The notes: a model not told the origin generated them from the letters alone. Counted from the stretch's first letter, positions 33,435 to 44,245 are shown. The stretch: 64,000 nt of DNA from an uncultured Alphaproteobacteria bacterium (GCA_944392835.1 CALXYB010000004.1:1-64000); one strand, 5' to 3'. A program made the numbers and translations.

Positions 33435-36077
33435 TTAGAAACCGGCAATTCTTTCCAGAGCGGCTTCAATCTTTGCTTTGCTCTCCAAAGCCTCAGCCTG
33501 ACGGCGTTTTTCTTCTTCAACTACTGCTGCCGGAGCTCTCTCAACAAAGTTGGCATTGCCTAATTTCTTTGCATAGCCTTCCAGATTTTTGTTCAAACCT
33601 TCCAGCTCTTTTTGCAGGCGCTCTTTCTCTGCCGCGAAGTCAACAACACCCTTCAACGGTAGCAAGATAGATGCTTCTTTGAAAACGCTTTGAACCATAT
33701 CTTTGCTGATTTCGGCATCCTTGCCAAAGCTTTCCAGCTTTTCAAGACGTGCCAAAGAGCAGATAATCTGGCGGAAAGTTTCCATATTTTTGCAAGAGGC
33801 CGTATTCGCATCTTTCAAATATACGTTCAACTTTGCACCTGCCGGCAAGTTCATCTCTGCACGCAGCGAACGGATAGCCGTAATGAAGTCAATGACCCAA
33901 TCAATGTCATTTAAGGCTGCTGTGTCAATCTCTTCTGCCTGCGGCCAAGGATATTTGATGAGGCCGGTTTCTTCCTTAACCAGATTATTCCATAATTCTG
34001 TCGTGATAAACGGCATAAACGGATGCAAGATAACCAAAATACGCTTCAATACCCAAGCAAAGGAGGCTTTGGTTTCTTGCTTCTCTTCTTCATTGTTACC
34101 ATACAAAATCGGCTTAATCATCTCAATATACCAGTCGCAGAATGAACCCCAAACAAACTGGTAAACCGCATTGGCCGCATCTGAGAAACGGAAAGCATTC
34201 AGGTTATCCGTTACTTCTTTGGTGGCCTGCTTGGCTTTAGCAATAATCCATTTATTGACGGCACTCTTAACCTTGGTCTCGTCAAAGTCTTTCGGCAAAG
34301 ATACCTCGTTCATCTCGCCAAAACGCGCTGCATTCCACAATTTGGTTGCAAAGTTACGATAGCCGGCTATGCGATTTTCACTCATATTGATGTCTCTGCC
34401 CTGAGTTTCCATTGCAGCCATAAAGAAGCGCAAAGCGTCTGCGCCGTATTTTTCAATCGTATCCATCGGGTCAACCGTGTTGCCTTTAGACTTGGACATC
34501 TTGCGGCCTTGCTCATCGCGAACCAAGCCATGGATATAGCATTTCTTAAACGGAACTCTCTTCATCATATACATACTCATCATCATCATTCTGGCAACCC
34601 AGAAGAAGATGATGTCAAAGCCCGTTACCAATACAGAAGTGGGATAAAATGTATCCAAATATTCTGTTTTATCCGGCCAGCCCAGCGTTGAAAATGCCCA
34701 CAAACCAGATGAGAACCAAGTATCCAAAACATCGGTTTCCCTTGTGAGTTCAACATGCTTACCATAATGCTTGTCTGCAGCGGCTTGTGCTTCCTCTGCG
34801 TTCTCTTCACAGAAGATTTCACCATCCGGACCATACCAAATCGGCATTTGATGTCCCCACCAGAGCTGGCGAGAAATACACCAAGGCTGAATGTTGCGCA
34901 TCCACTCAAAATAGGTCTTTTCATAAGACTTCGGAACAAACTCCATATCGCCTTTTTCTACGGCTTCAATCGCTTTAACGGCCAATTTTGGCGCATCAAC
35001 AAACCACTGGTCGGTCAACATCGGCTCAATGACAACATTTGAGCGGTCGCCATAAGGAATAACCATCGGGTGATCCTCAATTTTTTCCATCAAGCCCAAT
35101 TCTTCCAGTTTCTCAATCGTTTTCTTTCTGGCTGTTTGTGTGTCCAGGCCAGCAAAAGGCGTGTTTTCATTCAAGGTTGCATCCGGATTGAGAATGTTTA
35201 TCAGCGGCAGATTATGGCGCTTGCCAACCTCAAAGTCATTGAAGTCATGTGCCGGCGTTATTTTTACCGCACCTGTTCCTTTCTCCGGGTCAGCATGCTC
35301 ATCGCCGATAATCGGAATCGGACGGTTTACAATCGGCAAAATTGCGTTCTTACCAATCAGATGTTTTAACTTCTCGTTCTCTTTAGAGACAGCAACGGCC
35401 GTATCACCAAACATTGTCTCCGGTCTGGTGGTGGCGATGTGGATATATTCACCCGCTTCGCCTTCAATCGGGTATTTGTAGTAATACATTTTACCAACTG
35501 TTTCTTTCTGGACAACTTCCAAGTCCGAAACTGCTGTCATAAACTTAGAGTCCCAGTTAACCAGTTTTTTGGCCTTATAAATCAAGCCATCTTTGTACAA
35601 GTTTACAAAAATCTTGCGAACTGCGCGGCTTAATCCTTCATCCATCGTAAAGCGCTCGCGGCTCCAATCGCAGCTTGCCCCCAAACGACGCAATTGTTTA
35701 CAAATTGTGCCACCGCTTTGCTCTTTCCATTTCCAAACAGTTTCAATAAATTTTTCTCTGCCCAAATCATGGCGTGTTATGCCTTCTTTGGCCAAATTAC
35801 GCTCAACAACCATTTGGGTTGCGATACCTGCATGGTCTGTTCCCGGCTGCCACAAAACTTTTTTGCCGAGCATACGATTATATCTTATCAGAATATCTTG
35901 CAGGGTGTCATCCAACGCGTGTCCCATATGCAAAACACCAGTTACGTTCGGTGGCGGAATAACAATCGCAAAAGCCTCTGCGTTTTTGCTCATATCGGGC
36001 TTAAAATCGCCATTTTGTTCCCATGATGCATAAATTTTTTCTTCAAAATCTTTCGGGTTATAGTTCTTTTCTAACAT
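33435..36077 (-). CDS. valS: valyl-tRNA synthetase
   Basis: An 880-aa class I synthetase for tRNA-Val. The HIGH motif is seen as PPNVTGVLHMGHAL and the KMSKS motif as GRKMSKSKGNTVDP. The editing domain (IATTRPETMFGDTAVAV) and the C-terminal coiled coil (about 815-880, ERLQKELEGLNKNLEGYAKKL) are present. Length and domain order are typical. Confidence 0.98.
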   Translation of the reverse strand: MLEKNYNPKDFEEKIYASWEQNGDFKPDMSKNAEAFAIVIPPPNVTGVLHMGHALDDTLQDILIRYNRMLGKKVLWQPGTDHAGIATQMVVERNLAKEGITRHDLGREKFIETVWKWKEQSGGTICKQLRRLGASCDWSRERFTMDEGLSRAVRKIFVNLYKDGLIYKAKKLVNWDSKFMTAVSDLEVVQKETVGKMYYYKYPIEGEAGEYIHIATTRPETMFGDTAVAVSKENEKLKHLIGKNAILPIVNRPIPIIGDEHADPEKGTGAVKITPAHDFNDFEVGKRHNLPLINILNPDATLNENTPFAGLDTQTARKKTIEKLEELGLMEKIEDHPMVIPYGDRSNVVIEPMLTDQWFVDAPKLAVKAIEAVEKGDMEFVPKSYEKTYFEWMRNIQPWCISRQLWWGHQMPIWYGPDGEIFCEENAEEAQAAADKHYGKHVELTRETDVLDTWFSSGLWAFSTLGWPDKTEYLDTFYPTSVLVTGFDIIFFWVARMMMMSMYMMKRVPFKKCYIHGLVRDEQGRKMSKSKGNTVDPMDTIEKYGADALRFFMAAMETQGRDINMSENRIAGYRNFATKLWNAARFGEMNEVSLPKDFDETKVKSAVNKWIIAKAKQATKEVTDNLNAFRFSDAANAVYQFVWGSFCDWYIEMIKPILYGNNEEEKQETKASFAWVLKRILVILHPFMPFITTELWNNLVKEETGLIKYPWPQAEEIDTAALNDIDWVIDFITAIRSLRAEMNLPAGAKLNVYLKDANTASCKNMETFRQIICSLARLEKLESFGKDAEISKDMVQSVFKEASILLPLKGVVDFAAEKERLQKELEGLNKNLEGYAKKLGNANFVERAPAAVVEEEKRRQAEALESKAKIEAALERIAGF

Positions 36078-36203
36078 TTCTTTTCCTTTAGTTTTATGCC
36101 AACTTGGTTTGGCAAAAATTTATATCATAAAATACCGCAAAAAGCCCTCAAGGTTTAGCTTGGGGGCAGTCAAATGATTAAGGTCGGTTCAAGAACTGGC
36201 TCT

Positions 36204-37406
36204 TTAGGAACTGACCTTTGCCATCACTCGTTCAATCTCTTTTTTAACCTCAGCCTCAACAATCTCAGGCAGATGAGCATTCAACCAACTTTTGGTCTGG
36301 CGCGCAATTTCTGCTGCGGCTATGGCTGAAAAGTCATAATCTTTGCTCAGATTTTTTTCTACAATACCGTTAATAACATCTCTAACCAGAGCCTCTATGG
36401 TCAAAGAGCCATTGCCTAGTTCTATATGAGACATTGCTTCTTCCGTCAGATGACTTTTGACTTCTTCCTTATTTTCTGGCTCTTGTTTCTGCTTCTGTTG
36501 CTCGGCAAACATCTTGGCAAAATTGCTAATAATTCCGGCGGAAATATCGGCTGTATCTTCTTGCTCTTCAACCTCTTCTACTGTTTTTTCTTTAATGGGT
36601 TCTTCTTTAAGCTCAGATACTTCCTTGATATCAACGGCAGAAGGTTCAACCTCAAGAACTTCTTGCTCAACAACCGGCTCGTCTTTTATCTCTGGTTTTA
36701 TTTCCGGTTGTGGAATTATTTTTTCTTCTTCTACTGCCGTCTCGTAAACATTATCCGTCGGCTCAACCAAATCCTCCGGTTGAGGGTCTTCCGGTTGGTT
36801 GTTCAGAATGGCATTGAGCGTGTCATCATCCACCAAATTATCTAAGGAAAAATCACCTTCGGCATCTGTAAAATTTTCCTGATTTGAAGCATCGTCCTCG
36901 CTAGAAAAAATCGGCTCAGCTTCTACATCTGCCACCATTTTTTCAAGTTCTTCCAGCGTTCCGTTATGCTCTATAGCTGAATCTTCAACTTCTGAAATTT
37001 CGGTTAAATCAACCGGTTCTTCATCTATTGCATCAGAATGGCCTTCTTCACTCTTGACTTCAACGTCATCAAGGACAGGCTCGGCCGGTAAGCTGTCAAA
37101 CTCTCTTTCAAAGTCAAGATCTAAAGGGTCCGCGTCTTCAACCTTTTTTTCTTCAGGCTGGAGGTCTGCTGTTGAGAGACTCGGTTCAACAATCATGGAA
37201 GGAGAAAGAGTTAGGACATCGTCCGCAGTCTCTTCTGCTGTAGCAGACTTCTCTTCTTCCTGTTGCTCATATTCTGAAGTTGTTTCGGGTTCTTCTTGGT
37301 GAACAATTTTTTGTTGTTCGGCATTATCTTCCATTAAGATGTCTTTGATGGAAGATAAAATGTCCTCTACCGACAAGTCTTCTTGCGCCTCTGTTTCTTC
37401 TGCCAT
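36204..37406 (-). CDS. popZ: PopZ-like polar organising protein (DUF2497)
   Basis: A 400-aa protein. The short N-terminal helix LSVEDILSSIKDILMEDN and the C-terminal DUF2497 block (about 330-398, LVRDVINGIVEKN...TKSWLNAHLPEIVEAEVKKEIERVM) match PopZ, which forms polar condensates and anchors the chromosome origin in alphaproteobacteria. The central 270 residues are highly acidic and low in complexity (Glu, Asp, Pro, Val), longer than in Caulobacter PopZ. It lies between tolC-like and valS genes; the PopZ-valS neighbourhood is common in the class. Confidence 0.88.
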   Translation of the reverse strand: MAEETEAQEDLSVEDILSSIKDILMEDNAEQQKIVHQEEPETTSEYEQQEEEKSATAEETADDVLTLSPSMIVEPSLSTADLQPEEKKVEDADPLDLDFEREFDSLPAEPVLDDVEVKSEEGHSDAIDEEPVDLTEISEVEDSAIEHNGTLEELEKMVADVEAEPIFSSEDDASNQENFTDAEGDFSLDNLVDDDTLNAILNNQPEDPQPEDLVEPTDNVYETAVEEEKIIPQPEIKPEIKDEPVVEQEVLEVEPSAVDIKEVSELKEEPIKEKTVEEVEEQEDTADISAGIISNFAKMFAEQQKQKQEPENKEEVKSHLTEEAMSHIELGNGSLTIEALVRDVINGIVEKNLSKDYDFSAIAAAEIARQTKSWLNAHLPEIVEAEVKKEIERVMAKVSS

Positions 37407-37466
37407 TTTTCAATTTCCTAAATAATGCACAACAAACTATTTAGCAGGTTATCAGAATTATTTTTA

Positions 37467-38834
37467 TTAATCAATGGATAATGACAACCATTTATCTCTT
37501 GTTTCTTTATAAAACTTTTTTGGGTTATAGACCTCAACATCAAGTTTTAAGTTTTGAGCTGTCAGCTTACCCATAGAGAGCAATACTTGCATTGCCGCAA
37601 CATAGTAATCACGACGAGCCTTAACCTCATTAACATTGGAGTTTAAGAGCTCTTGATAGGCATCCAAAACATCCAAAATCGTGCGGTTACCCAGAGCCTC
37701 TTCTTTTTGAACACCGTCTAAGGCGATTTCGTTGGCTTTAACTTGGTCTTGAATTGACTTTATTTGTGCACGATTGGAGGTCATCAGCTCCCAAGCACTG
37801 GTTACATCTGAAATTGCCTGACGCTCGGCTTCCAAAACCAACTCTTGAGCTTGCCATTTCTGATATTTGCTTTGGCGAATTTTGGCTCTGGTTTCGCCCG
37901 CTGTGTACAACGGAATGTTCATATTAACGCCCCATTGAACTTCATCAACTTTGGTATCTCTGTTGTAGAGACCATTGTTTGAAGCATCACCTTTGCTGGT
38001 GGTCGCGGAACCGTCCAAGGTTATTGACGGCAATAAAGCACCGTTGTTGGCTGCAACATTGTACGTTCTGGAGTTGAGCAAATCTTTGGCATAACGAATG
38101 GAATAGTTGTTGGCCTTCGTATATTCCAAAGCTTCCTCAAAAGATGCCGGAATAAAATCGTTTAAGTTTTTCGGGGTTGAAACATCTTTCGGCGCTTGTC
38201 CGATAACTCTTGCATAAATGGCTTTAGAAGCCTGTAGATTTCCTTCCGATGCGATACGGTCGGCTTTAGCCTGAGAATAACGGGCTTGCGCTTGAGAAAC
38301 GTCTGTTCTGGTTACTTCGCCGACATTAAAGCGCTCTTTTGTTTCATCCAAACGTTTTTTCAAAAGTTTTTCGTTGTTTTTTTGCAAATCAACAATTGCT
38401 TCATCTCTTACAACATCCAAATAAGCTGTTGAGGCTTCCAAAAAAACGCTTTGTTCAACATTGTACAAATTGTTTTGTTCAGCCCTAACCATACTATCTG
38501 CGGATTTTACCGTATTTACCGTTGAAAAGCCGTTAAACAAAGGTTGACTGATAACTGCTCCTGCGGAAAGAGTATCGCCGCCTTCTTGGTTCGGAGCATT
38601 GTTATTGTGAATATCCGAATCAGAATATCCGCCCGTTAAATAAATATTCGGACGGAAGCCTGACTTTGCAATGGCAACATTTTCATCTACCGAACGTAAA
38701 TATGCCCTCTGTGCCTGCAGGGTCGGGTTTGTGTCATAGGCTGTACTTAATGCCTCAAATATCGTTTCTGCTTTTGCTGTTCCGGTGGTTAAAGCCGTAG
38801 CAAGCATTAAAGCAGACAAAAATCTTTTTTTCAT
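37467..38834 (-). CDS. tolC: TolC-family outer membrane channel
   Basis: A 455-aa outer membrane efflux protein. A signal peptide (MLATALTTGTAKA) is followed by two repeats of the OEP fold: ETIFEALSTAYDTNPTLQAQRAYLRSVDENV and a later copy (NNYSIRYAKDLLNSRTYNVAANNGALLPSITLDG). RFNVGEVTRTDVSQAQAR and ALGNRTILDVLDAYQEL are the conserved turn sequences. It would act in type I secretion or efflux; no partner pump genes are adjacent. Confidence 0.93.
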   Translation of the reverse strand: MKKRFLSALMLATALTTGTAKAETIFEALSTAYDTNPTLQAQRAYLRSVDENVAIAKSGFRPNIYLTGGYSDSDIHNNNAPNQEGGDTLSAGAVISQPLFNGFSTVNTVKSADSMVRAEQNNLYNVEQSVFLEASTAYLDVVRDEAIVDLQKNNEKLLKKRLDETKERFNVGEVTRTDVSQAQARYSQAKADRIASEGNLQASKAIYARVIGQAPKDVSTPKNLNDFIPASFEEALEYTKANNYSIRYAKDLLNSRTYNVAANNGALLPSITLDGSATTSKGDASNNGLYNRDTKVDEVQWGVNMNIPLYTAGETRAKIRQSKYQKWQAQELVLEAERQAISDVTSAWELMTSNRAQIKSIQDQVKANEIALDGVQKEEALGNRTILDVLDAYQELLNSNVNEVKARRDYYVAAMQVLLSMGKLTAQNLKLDVEVYNPKKFYKETRDKWLSLSID

Positions 38835-39047
38835 CTAATTCACCTCGTAAATTCAGACTTATTTTATTTCGGAGTATATAAAATTATTCTTATTTTGCAA
38901 CGACAAATCTTAAAAAACTCATAATTACAATTTATTTTACTTTCATAAATGTTATATATTATTAACCATATTTCAAACAATTTGTCTTAGGCTCGGGATA
39001 AAACGGTATGTTATAAAAGATGAAGATTAACTTTTAGGGGAAAAACT

Positions 39048-41519
39048 TTGAGCAAAAAAGAATCTGCAATCATCAGCGAAATTGACAAGGCCAGACTCAA
39101 GCTGTCTATTGAGCATTATATTAAATATTTTATCGGTAAAAGAACCAGCGAAATCAATAAAGATGAAGCGCTGAACGCCATTGCTTTGGCGGTGCGCGAG
39201 TTCGCCATGGATAAAATGTATGAAACAATGGCTCGCTATAATAAAGTTAACTCTAAAAGAATCTATTATCTCTCAATTGAGTATCTTATCGGTCGTTCGC
39301 TTGAGAATAACCTGCATAGCTTGGGTTTGTTTAATATCTTAAAAAGCATAAAAATTGATGGTATGCCTGATATTACCTTGCAGGAAATCTTTGATACGGA
39401 ATATGACCCCGCTTTGGGTAACGGCGGTTTGGGACGCTTGGCTGCTTGCTATCTAGACTCTATGGCATCTCTCGGTATCCCGGGCTTTGGTTACGGCATC
39501 AACTATCAGTTCGGTTTGTTTAAGCAAAAATTTGAAAACGGATACCAAATTGAACAAGCGGACAGCTGGCTCGGTGAAGACTCTCCGTGGCAGTTTTCTC
39601 GTCCGGACAGAACCGTTGAAATTCCTATCAACGGTGAGGTTGAAACTTTTAAAGCAGCGAACGGACAAGATAGCTTTATCTGGATGAACACACAAAAAAT
39701 CTATGGTGTTCCCTATGACTTTCCGATTGTTGGATATGACGGAAAATCCGTTAACTATCTTCGTCTCTTTTCTGCCAAAACTGACGATGAGCTGGATATC
39801 AATATCTTTAACGAGGGTGGTTATATGGAAGCGGTTAAGGAAAAAATCCAGACCGAAACCATATCCAAAGTTCTTTACCCATCAGATGCTGTTGAATCCG
39901 GCAAAGCTTTGCGCTTTGTTCAACAATATTTCTTTGTTTCTTGCGCAATTCAAGACATTATTCGGCGCTTTTTGGAAAAGAGCAACGATTTTACCAAAAT
40001 GCCTGACTATGTTGTTTGCCAACTTAACGATACGCACCCTGCCCTTGCCATCCCTGAGATGATGCGTTTATTGATGGATGTTCATGGTCAAGAATGGGAT
40101 ACAGCTTGGGATATTACGACCAGAATCTTTGCTTATACCAACCACACGTTATTGCCGGAAGCCTTGGAAACTTGGCCGTCTCGCATTGTGGGCAAAATTT
40201 TGCCGCGGCACTTGCAAATTATTTATGAAATTAACCGCCGTTTTATGGAATTTGCTCGCGAAAAATTTGGCAATGATTCTGAAAAGCTCGGTAAAGTTTC
40301 TATCGTTAGCGGAGAAGGCGACAACCAAATTATTCGGATGGCTAACCTTTCTATTGTCGGCTCTTTCTCAGTTAATGGTGTGGCTAAAATTCACTCTGAG
40401 CTGATTAAGACTTCTTTGGTTCCTGAATTTTATGAGCTTTGGCCGGAAAAATTTTCCAATGTTACGAATGGTATTACGCCGCGCCGTTGGTTGTTGCACG
40501 CAAATACAGCCCTTTCTGACCTAATCTCCAGCAAAATCGGAGAAGATTGGATTACAAATCTTGATTTGCTTGAACAACTTACAGACTATGCTACAGACAA
40601 AAAATTCTTGCAACAATTTATGGATATTAAAAAACAAAATAAAGCCCGCTTGGCTCAAAAAATATTCAAAACTTCAGGTATTATGGTTAACCCTGACAGT
40701 ATGTTTATTGTTCACGCCAAACGTATCCATGAATATAAACGTCAGCTTATGACCATTTTGCAGGTTATCGGCGATTATCTGGCTATCATTAAAGACAATG
40801 CACGGCCGCCTGTTGCAAAAACCTATATCTTTGCGGGAAAAGCTGCACCATCTTATAACTTTGCTAAGCTCATTATTAAACTGATTAATAATGTGGCCGA
40901 TGTCGTCAACAATGACCCGCGCGTCAATGATATGATTAAGGTTGTCTTTATTCCTGACTACAAAGTATCTTTGGCCGAGGTTCTTATTCCGGCTGCTGAT
41001 GTCAGTATTCAGAGCTCAACTGCCGGTTTTGAGGCTTCCGGAACAGGTAATATGAAGTTTGCCTTAAACGGAGCTTTGACCGTTGGTACTTATGATGGCG
41101 CGAATATTGAAATACGTGAAGCGGTCGGTGCCGAAAACTTCTATTTATTCGGCCTTAGAGAAGAGCAAATTCAAGAAATGCGCAAAAATAACGCCTATAA
41201 TCCGCGTGCATATTATGAAAAATCTGAATATCTGCGCAGAATCTTGAATGCCATCAACTCTAATATGTTCTGCGAGAAGGATTATGTCTTGCTGTTTAAG
41301 GTGATTTACGAAGAGCTCTTAAACCGCGACTATTACTTCCTCTTGGCTGATTTGGAAACCTTTAACAAAGCTCTGCATGATGCTGAAAAAGACTATACCA
41401 GCCCGCAGAAATGGGCCAAGAAAGCGCTGATGAATGTGGCTAAAATCGGCTACTTTTCAAGCGACCGCGCGGTTATGGAATATGCGAAAAATATTTGGCA
41501 TATCAAGCCCGTGGATTAA
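39048..41519 (+). CDS. glgP: glycogen/starch phosphorylase
   Basis: An 823-aa enzyme releasing glucose-1-phosphate from alpha-1,4-glucans. Characteristic blocks include RIYYLSIEYLIGRSLENNL, DPALGNGGLGRLAACYLDSMA, NDTHPALAIPEMMR, NGITPRRWL, and the pyridoxal phosphate-binding EASGTGNMKFALNGALTVGTYDGANIEI. The start codon is TTG with AGGGG upstream. It is monocistronic with a strong terminator. Confidence 0.97.
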   Translation: MSKKESAIISEIDKARLKLSIEHYIKYFIGKRTSEINKDEALNAIALAVREFAMDKMYETMARYNKVNSKRIYYLSIEYLIGRSLENNLHSLGLFNILKSIKIDGMPDITLQEIFDTEYDPALGNGGLGRLAACYLDSMASLGIPGFGYGINYQFGLFKQKFENGYQIEQADSWLGEDSPWQFSRPDRTVEIPINGEVETFKAANGQDSFIWMNTQKIYGVPYDFPIVGYDGKSVNYLRLFSAKTDDELDINIFNEGGYMEAVKEKIQTETISKVLYPSDAVESGKALRFVQQYFFVSCAIQDIIRRFLEKSNDFTKMPDYVVCQLNDTHPALAIPEMMRLLMDVHGQEWDTAWDITTRIFAYTNHTLLPEALETWPSRIVGKILPRHLQIIYEINRRFMEFAREKFGNDSEKLGKVSIVSGEGDNQIIRMANLSIVGSFSVNGVAKIHSELIKTSLVPEFYELWPEKFSNVTNGITPRRWLLHANTALSDLISSKIGEDWITNLDLLEQLTDYATDKKFLQQFMDIKKQNKARLAQKIFKTSGIMVNPDSMFIVHAKRIHEYKRQLMTILQVIGDYLAIIKDNARPPVAKTYIFAGKAAPSYNFAKLIIKLINNVADVVNNDPRVNDMIKVVFIPDYKVSLAEVLIPAADVSIQSSTAGFEASGTGNMKFALNGALTVGTYDGANIEIREAVGAENFYLFGLREEQIQEMRKNNAYNPRAYYEKSEYLRRILNAINSNMFCEKDYVLLFKVIYEELLNRDYYFLLADLETFNKALHDAEKDYTSPQKWAKKALMNVAKIGYFSSDRAVMEYAKNIWHIKPVD

Positions 41520-41530
41520 AACAATACATC

Positions 41531-41567
41531 AAAAAAATCCCCTTCTTCGGAAGGGGATTTTTTTATT
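41531..41567. terminator. terminator between glgP and the 796-aa gene
   Basis: AAAAAAATCCCCTTC-TTC-GGAAGGGGATTTTTTT, a long perfect stem usable from both sides. Confidence 0.93.
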
Positions 41568-41575
41568 CTTACTTA

Positions 41576-43966
41576 TTAACGCTCGTAGTCGTCATCATCA
41601 TAAGCTCTGGCGTTGGCGTTTGCACCTTTTTTCTTCGGATATTTCTGACGCAACTCGCTATAGTCATATTCGGCATATCCCATCGGTACGGTATAAATAC
41701 CTTTAACACCAGCATCTTTTAACTCGCCATCAATATTAGTGATGTTTTCACGGGCCATACGACGCATATCATTGGTAATAGTACTTTCCTTATCGCCAAT
41801 ACCACCACTGTTGGTGATTTCAATACTTTTCTTGAATTTTGCATCTATTTTATCCTTAGCCAACTTTTCTTCTTGCGGAAGCATGGCCTTCATAAGAGCT
41901 CCGACTTCGTTCGGTGTCATTTCGCGGAAGGACTTATTAAAGTTAAAAGTTTTTCCTTCTAATTTTTTGTCTTGCGCCATATTATGCAAAAAGTCTTGTT
42001 TAAGCTGCTCTGGATTGGGGTGTTGAATCTTTTGAGCAATAGCCGCAATGACGGCTTCAGCAGAATTATTTTCTTTTGTTTTATCTACCTCAAATTCTTT
42101 ATAGATCTCAAATAAATCTTTTGCTGCTGCAGAAGCTCCGACAACCTTAATCAGGCCATCTTTATCGTTTTCTTCATTGGCTTTTACTGTATCTTCCAAA
42201 ACCTTACGAATACCACCGCCTTTTTCATACATATCACGGAAAGGTTGATAATCATATTCGGCTTTAAGAGAGTTGATGAAGGTTGCATTTCTGTGCTCTT
42301 CAAAGTCTTTACCAGATTTGGCACAATCTTCCAAAGCACATTCTTCCATCCAGTTAGCTAATTTCAACTTATATTCCAACAAATCTTTCGGGCCTAATTT
42401 TGCCTCGGCCTTTTCCAGCATCTTTTTGACTTTGTACTCATTTAAGTTTTTAAGCATTGGCACAATACCTACGGCCGCAGCTACAATACGGAATGAACTT
42501 TCATCTGATTCCGGCAGACCGTCCGGATAATTGAGGTGCGTGATGCCCGCACCTTTGAAAATATGCATCATACCTTCAGCGTAATCTTCGCTAATCTTTT
42601 TGCCGTTTGGCATAGCATAACGAACCTCAAGTCTTGGGTTGCCTTTATCATCTTTTTTAACACGAGAATACAGCTTGAAGGCATATTTTACTTTCATATA
42701 GCCTTCTTTATCCACCTTACCGTCTAAGTCCGGATTATTGACATTGCCTTGGTCATACAAGCTCCAGCAGGTCCAACCACCGCTTTTATATGTCTTAAAC
42801 GCGTTCCAGCCCTTTTTCTTGTGCAGACCCTTAGAGCCCAAAATCCAGTTTTCAATATCTTTTTCAGTTTTACCATAGTCTAACTTGTATGTTTGAGCGG
42901 CTACAACCGTTTCTCTCGGACCAAAATCATTTGCAAAATCTCTTGCATCTTGGTTGGTATAACCTCCAGAAGATGATAAAGGCGCAGGAGGCTCTCCATT
43001 CTCATTTTCAGGCAACGGCTGCAAAGGAGCATTTTCTTCTTCCGGATTTTCCGGCTCGTTTGCTCTGTTTTGCTCTTCTGCCTCACGATTAGCTTTGTCT
43101 GCTTCCTCATACAAATTATGCAATCTTTCGTTAATATCTGAGGGAAGCTCTATTCCTTTAATTCCGCGGCGGTCCAGATAGTCTATTATATGGCGCATAG
43201 TCTCAACGGTCATAATATTGATATTTTGCTCGCTGAAGTTGACTTTGCCATCGGTGATGATGAAGCCACCGGGGATGCGGGCTTCACGCAAAATTACTGA
43301 CAAACAAGGCTGACCTTTGCCATCTTCCTTAATGGCAACAACGGGATTTTTCGTTTTATCCTCATACTCCGGAGAACGATCCATAATATTGTAAAGTTTG
43401 GCATATAATTCCGGATTTTTTTCCAAAAGGGCTTGTTGCTTTTTTAAGACGGCGGAAGAATCGTTAAGCTTTTCATTTTCAGCTTTGTTTTTTGCTTCCA
43501 GAAGGCTCTCATCTTTAAGCATTTTTTCTCTTGAGCCCTCAATATTATCCATTACCTTATTAACATAGTCATTCGGGCTGGATTTGAGCAATTTTTCATC
43601 TAAGGCATGTTCATATCTGGCGTTTATTACATCCAAGCGGCGTGCATATTCCGGATTGCTTTTGTCAAGAAATTCGGCATCCAATGAGGCTATCTCGCCA
43701 TCATAACGACGCTTCATCTTGGAATGATATGCTTGCGGGTCCTTACTCAGATCTTCCTGCTGTTCCTTTAAATCTGCACGTTCACGGTCATTATCGGCTT
43801 TCAAGTCAACCAGTTTTTGGTTGTTTGTCTTGATGTTTTCGTCTAATTCTTTTTGTTTTTTCGCAAAGCGTTGGCGGATTTCATCTACCGTTAAATCGCT
43901 ATCCAAGACCGAAAACTCTTTAAACTTAAAGTGTTTTAAGGGTTTTTTCTCTTCATCATCAGCCAT
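41576..43966 (-). CDS. large charged coiled-coil protein of unknown function
   Basis: A 796-aa protein with no signal peptide and no membrane segment. Residues about 25-190 and 500-620 are Lys/Glu-rich and predicted helical. Two segments look related: about 215-275 (GQPCLSVILREARIP...GIKGIELPSDI) and about 440-500 (GNPRLEVRYAMPNGKKI...GITHLNYPDGLP). Each ends in a 'predicted-strand then P-D/S-x-L' turn. A Pro/Glu/Asn-rich linker (about 280-330) precedes them. I do not recognise the family. The shape suggests a multi-domain cytoplasmic or translocated protein. Confidence 0.7.
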   Translation of the reverse strand: MADDEEKKPLKHFKFKEFSVLDSDLTVDEIRQRFAKKQKELDENIKTNNQKLVDLKADNDRERADLKEQQEDLSKDPQAYHSKMKRRYDGEIASLDAEFLDKSNPEYARRLDVINARYEHALDEKLLKSSPNDYVNKVMDNIEGSREKMLKDESLLEAKNKAENEKLNDSSAVLKKQQALLEKNPELYAKLYNIMDRSPEYEDKTKNPVVAIKEDGKGQPCLSVILREARIPGGFIITDGKVNFSEQNINIMTVETMRHIIDYLDRRGIKGIELPSDINERLHNLYEEADKANREAEEQNRANEPENPEEENAPLQPLPENENGEPPAPLSSSGGYTNQDARDFANDFGPRETVVAAQTYKLDYGKTEKDIENWILGSKGLHKKKGWNAFKTYKSGGWTCWSLYDQGNVNNPDLDGKVDKEGYMKVKYAFKLYSRVKKDDKGNPRLEVRYAMPNGKKISEDYAEGMMHIFKGAGITHLNYPDGLPESDESSFRIVAAAVGIVPMLKNLNEYKVKKMLEKAEAKLGPKDLLEYKLKLANWMEECALEDCAKSGKDFEEHRNATFINSLKAEYDYQPFRDMYEKGGGIRKVLEDTVKANEENDKDGLIKVVGASAAAKDLFEIYKEFEVDKTKENNSAEAVIAAIAQKIQHPNPEQLKQDFLHNMAQDKKLEGKTFNFNKSFREMTPNEVGALMKAMLPQEEKLAKDKIDAKFKKSIEITNSGGIGDKESTITNDMRRMARENITNIDGELKDAGVKGIYTVPMGYAEYDYSELRQKYPKKKGANANARAYDDDDYER

Positions 43967-44127
43967 AATGAACCTCTTTATATAAACTTACTATTGTTTT
44001 TATCTTAACAGATTTTTCCAAAAAATCAATATTTTTGTCAAAAAAATATTTACATTATCTCTTATTTTAAGAGGTAGCACATAAAAATTAAATTTTAATA
44101 AAAGATGACAAAAAAATTTTATGTAGG

Positions 44128-44198
44128 CTCATTAATGGTAGACAAAAAAAATTGTAGTCTCATTAATAGTTGACTCTTTCGCCAAATCAGTATATCCT
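44128..44198 (+). promoter_or_regulatory. shared promoter element, copy 2
   Basis: Direct repeats CTCATTAATGGTAGAC (44128) and CTCATTAATAGTTGAC (44159) are 31 bp apart. TTGACT (44170-44175), a 17-bp spacer and TATCCT (44193-44198) follow. The AAAAAAATTGTAG linker between the repeats is also conserved with copy 1. Confidence 0.82.
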
Positions 44199-44245
44199 AA
44201 TATTCAGATATGGACTTTAACTTTAGAATTATTGGGAGACTGGCT

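Noticed and set aside
35593-36033. Plus-strand frames within valS
   Set aside because: They are shadows of a complete, highly conserved synthetase gene on the other strand.
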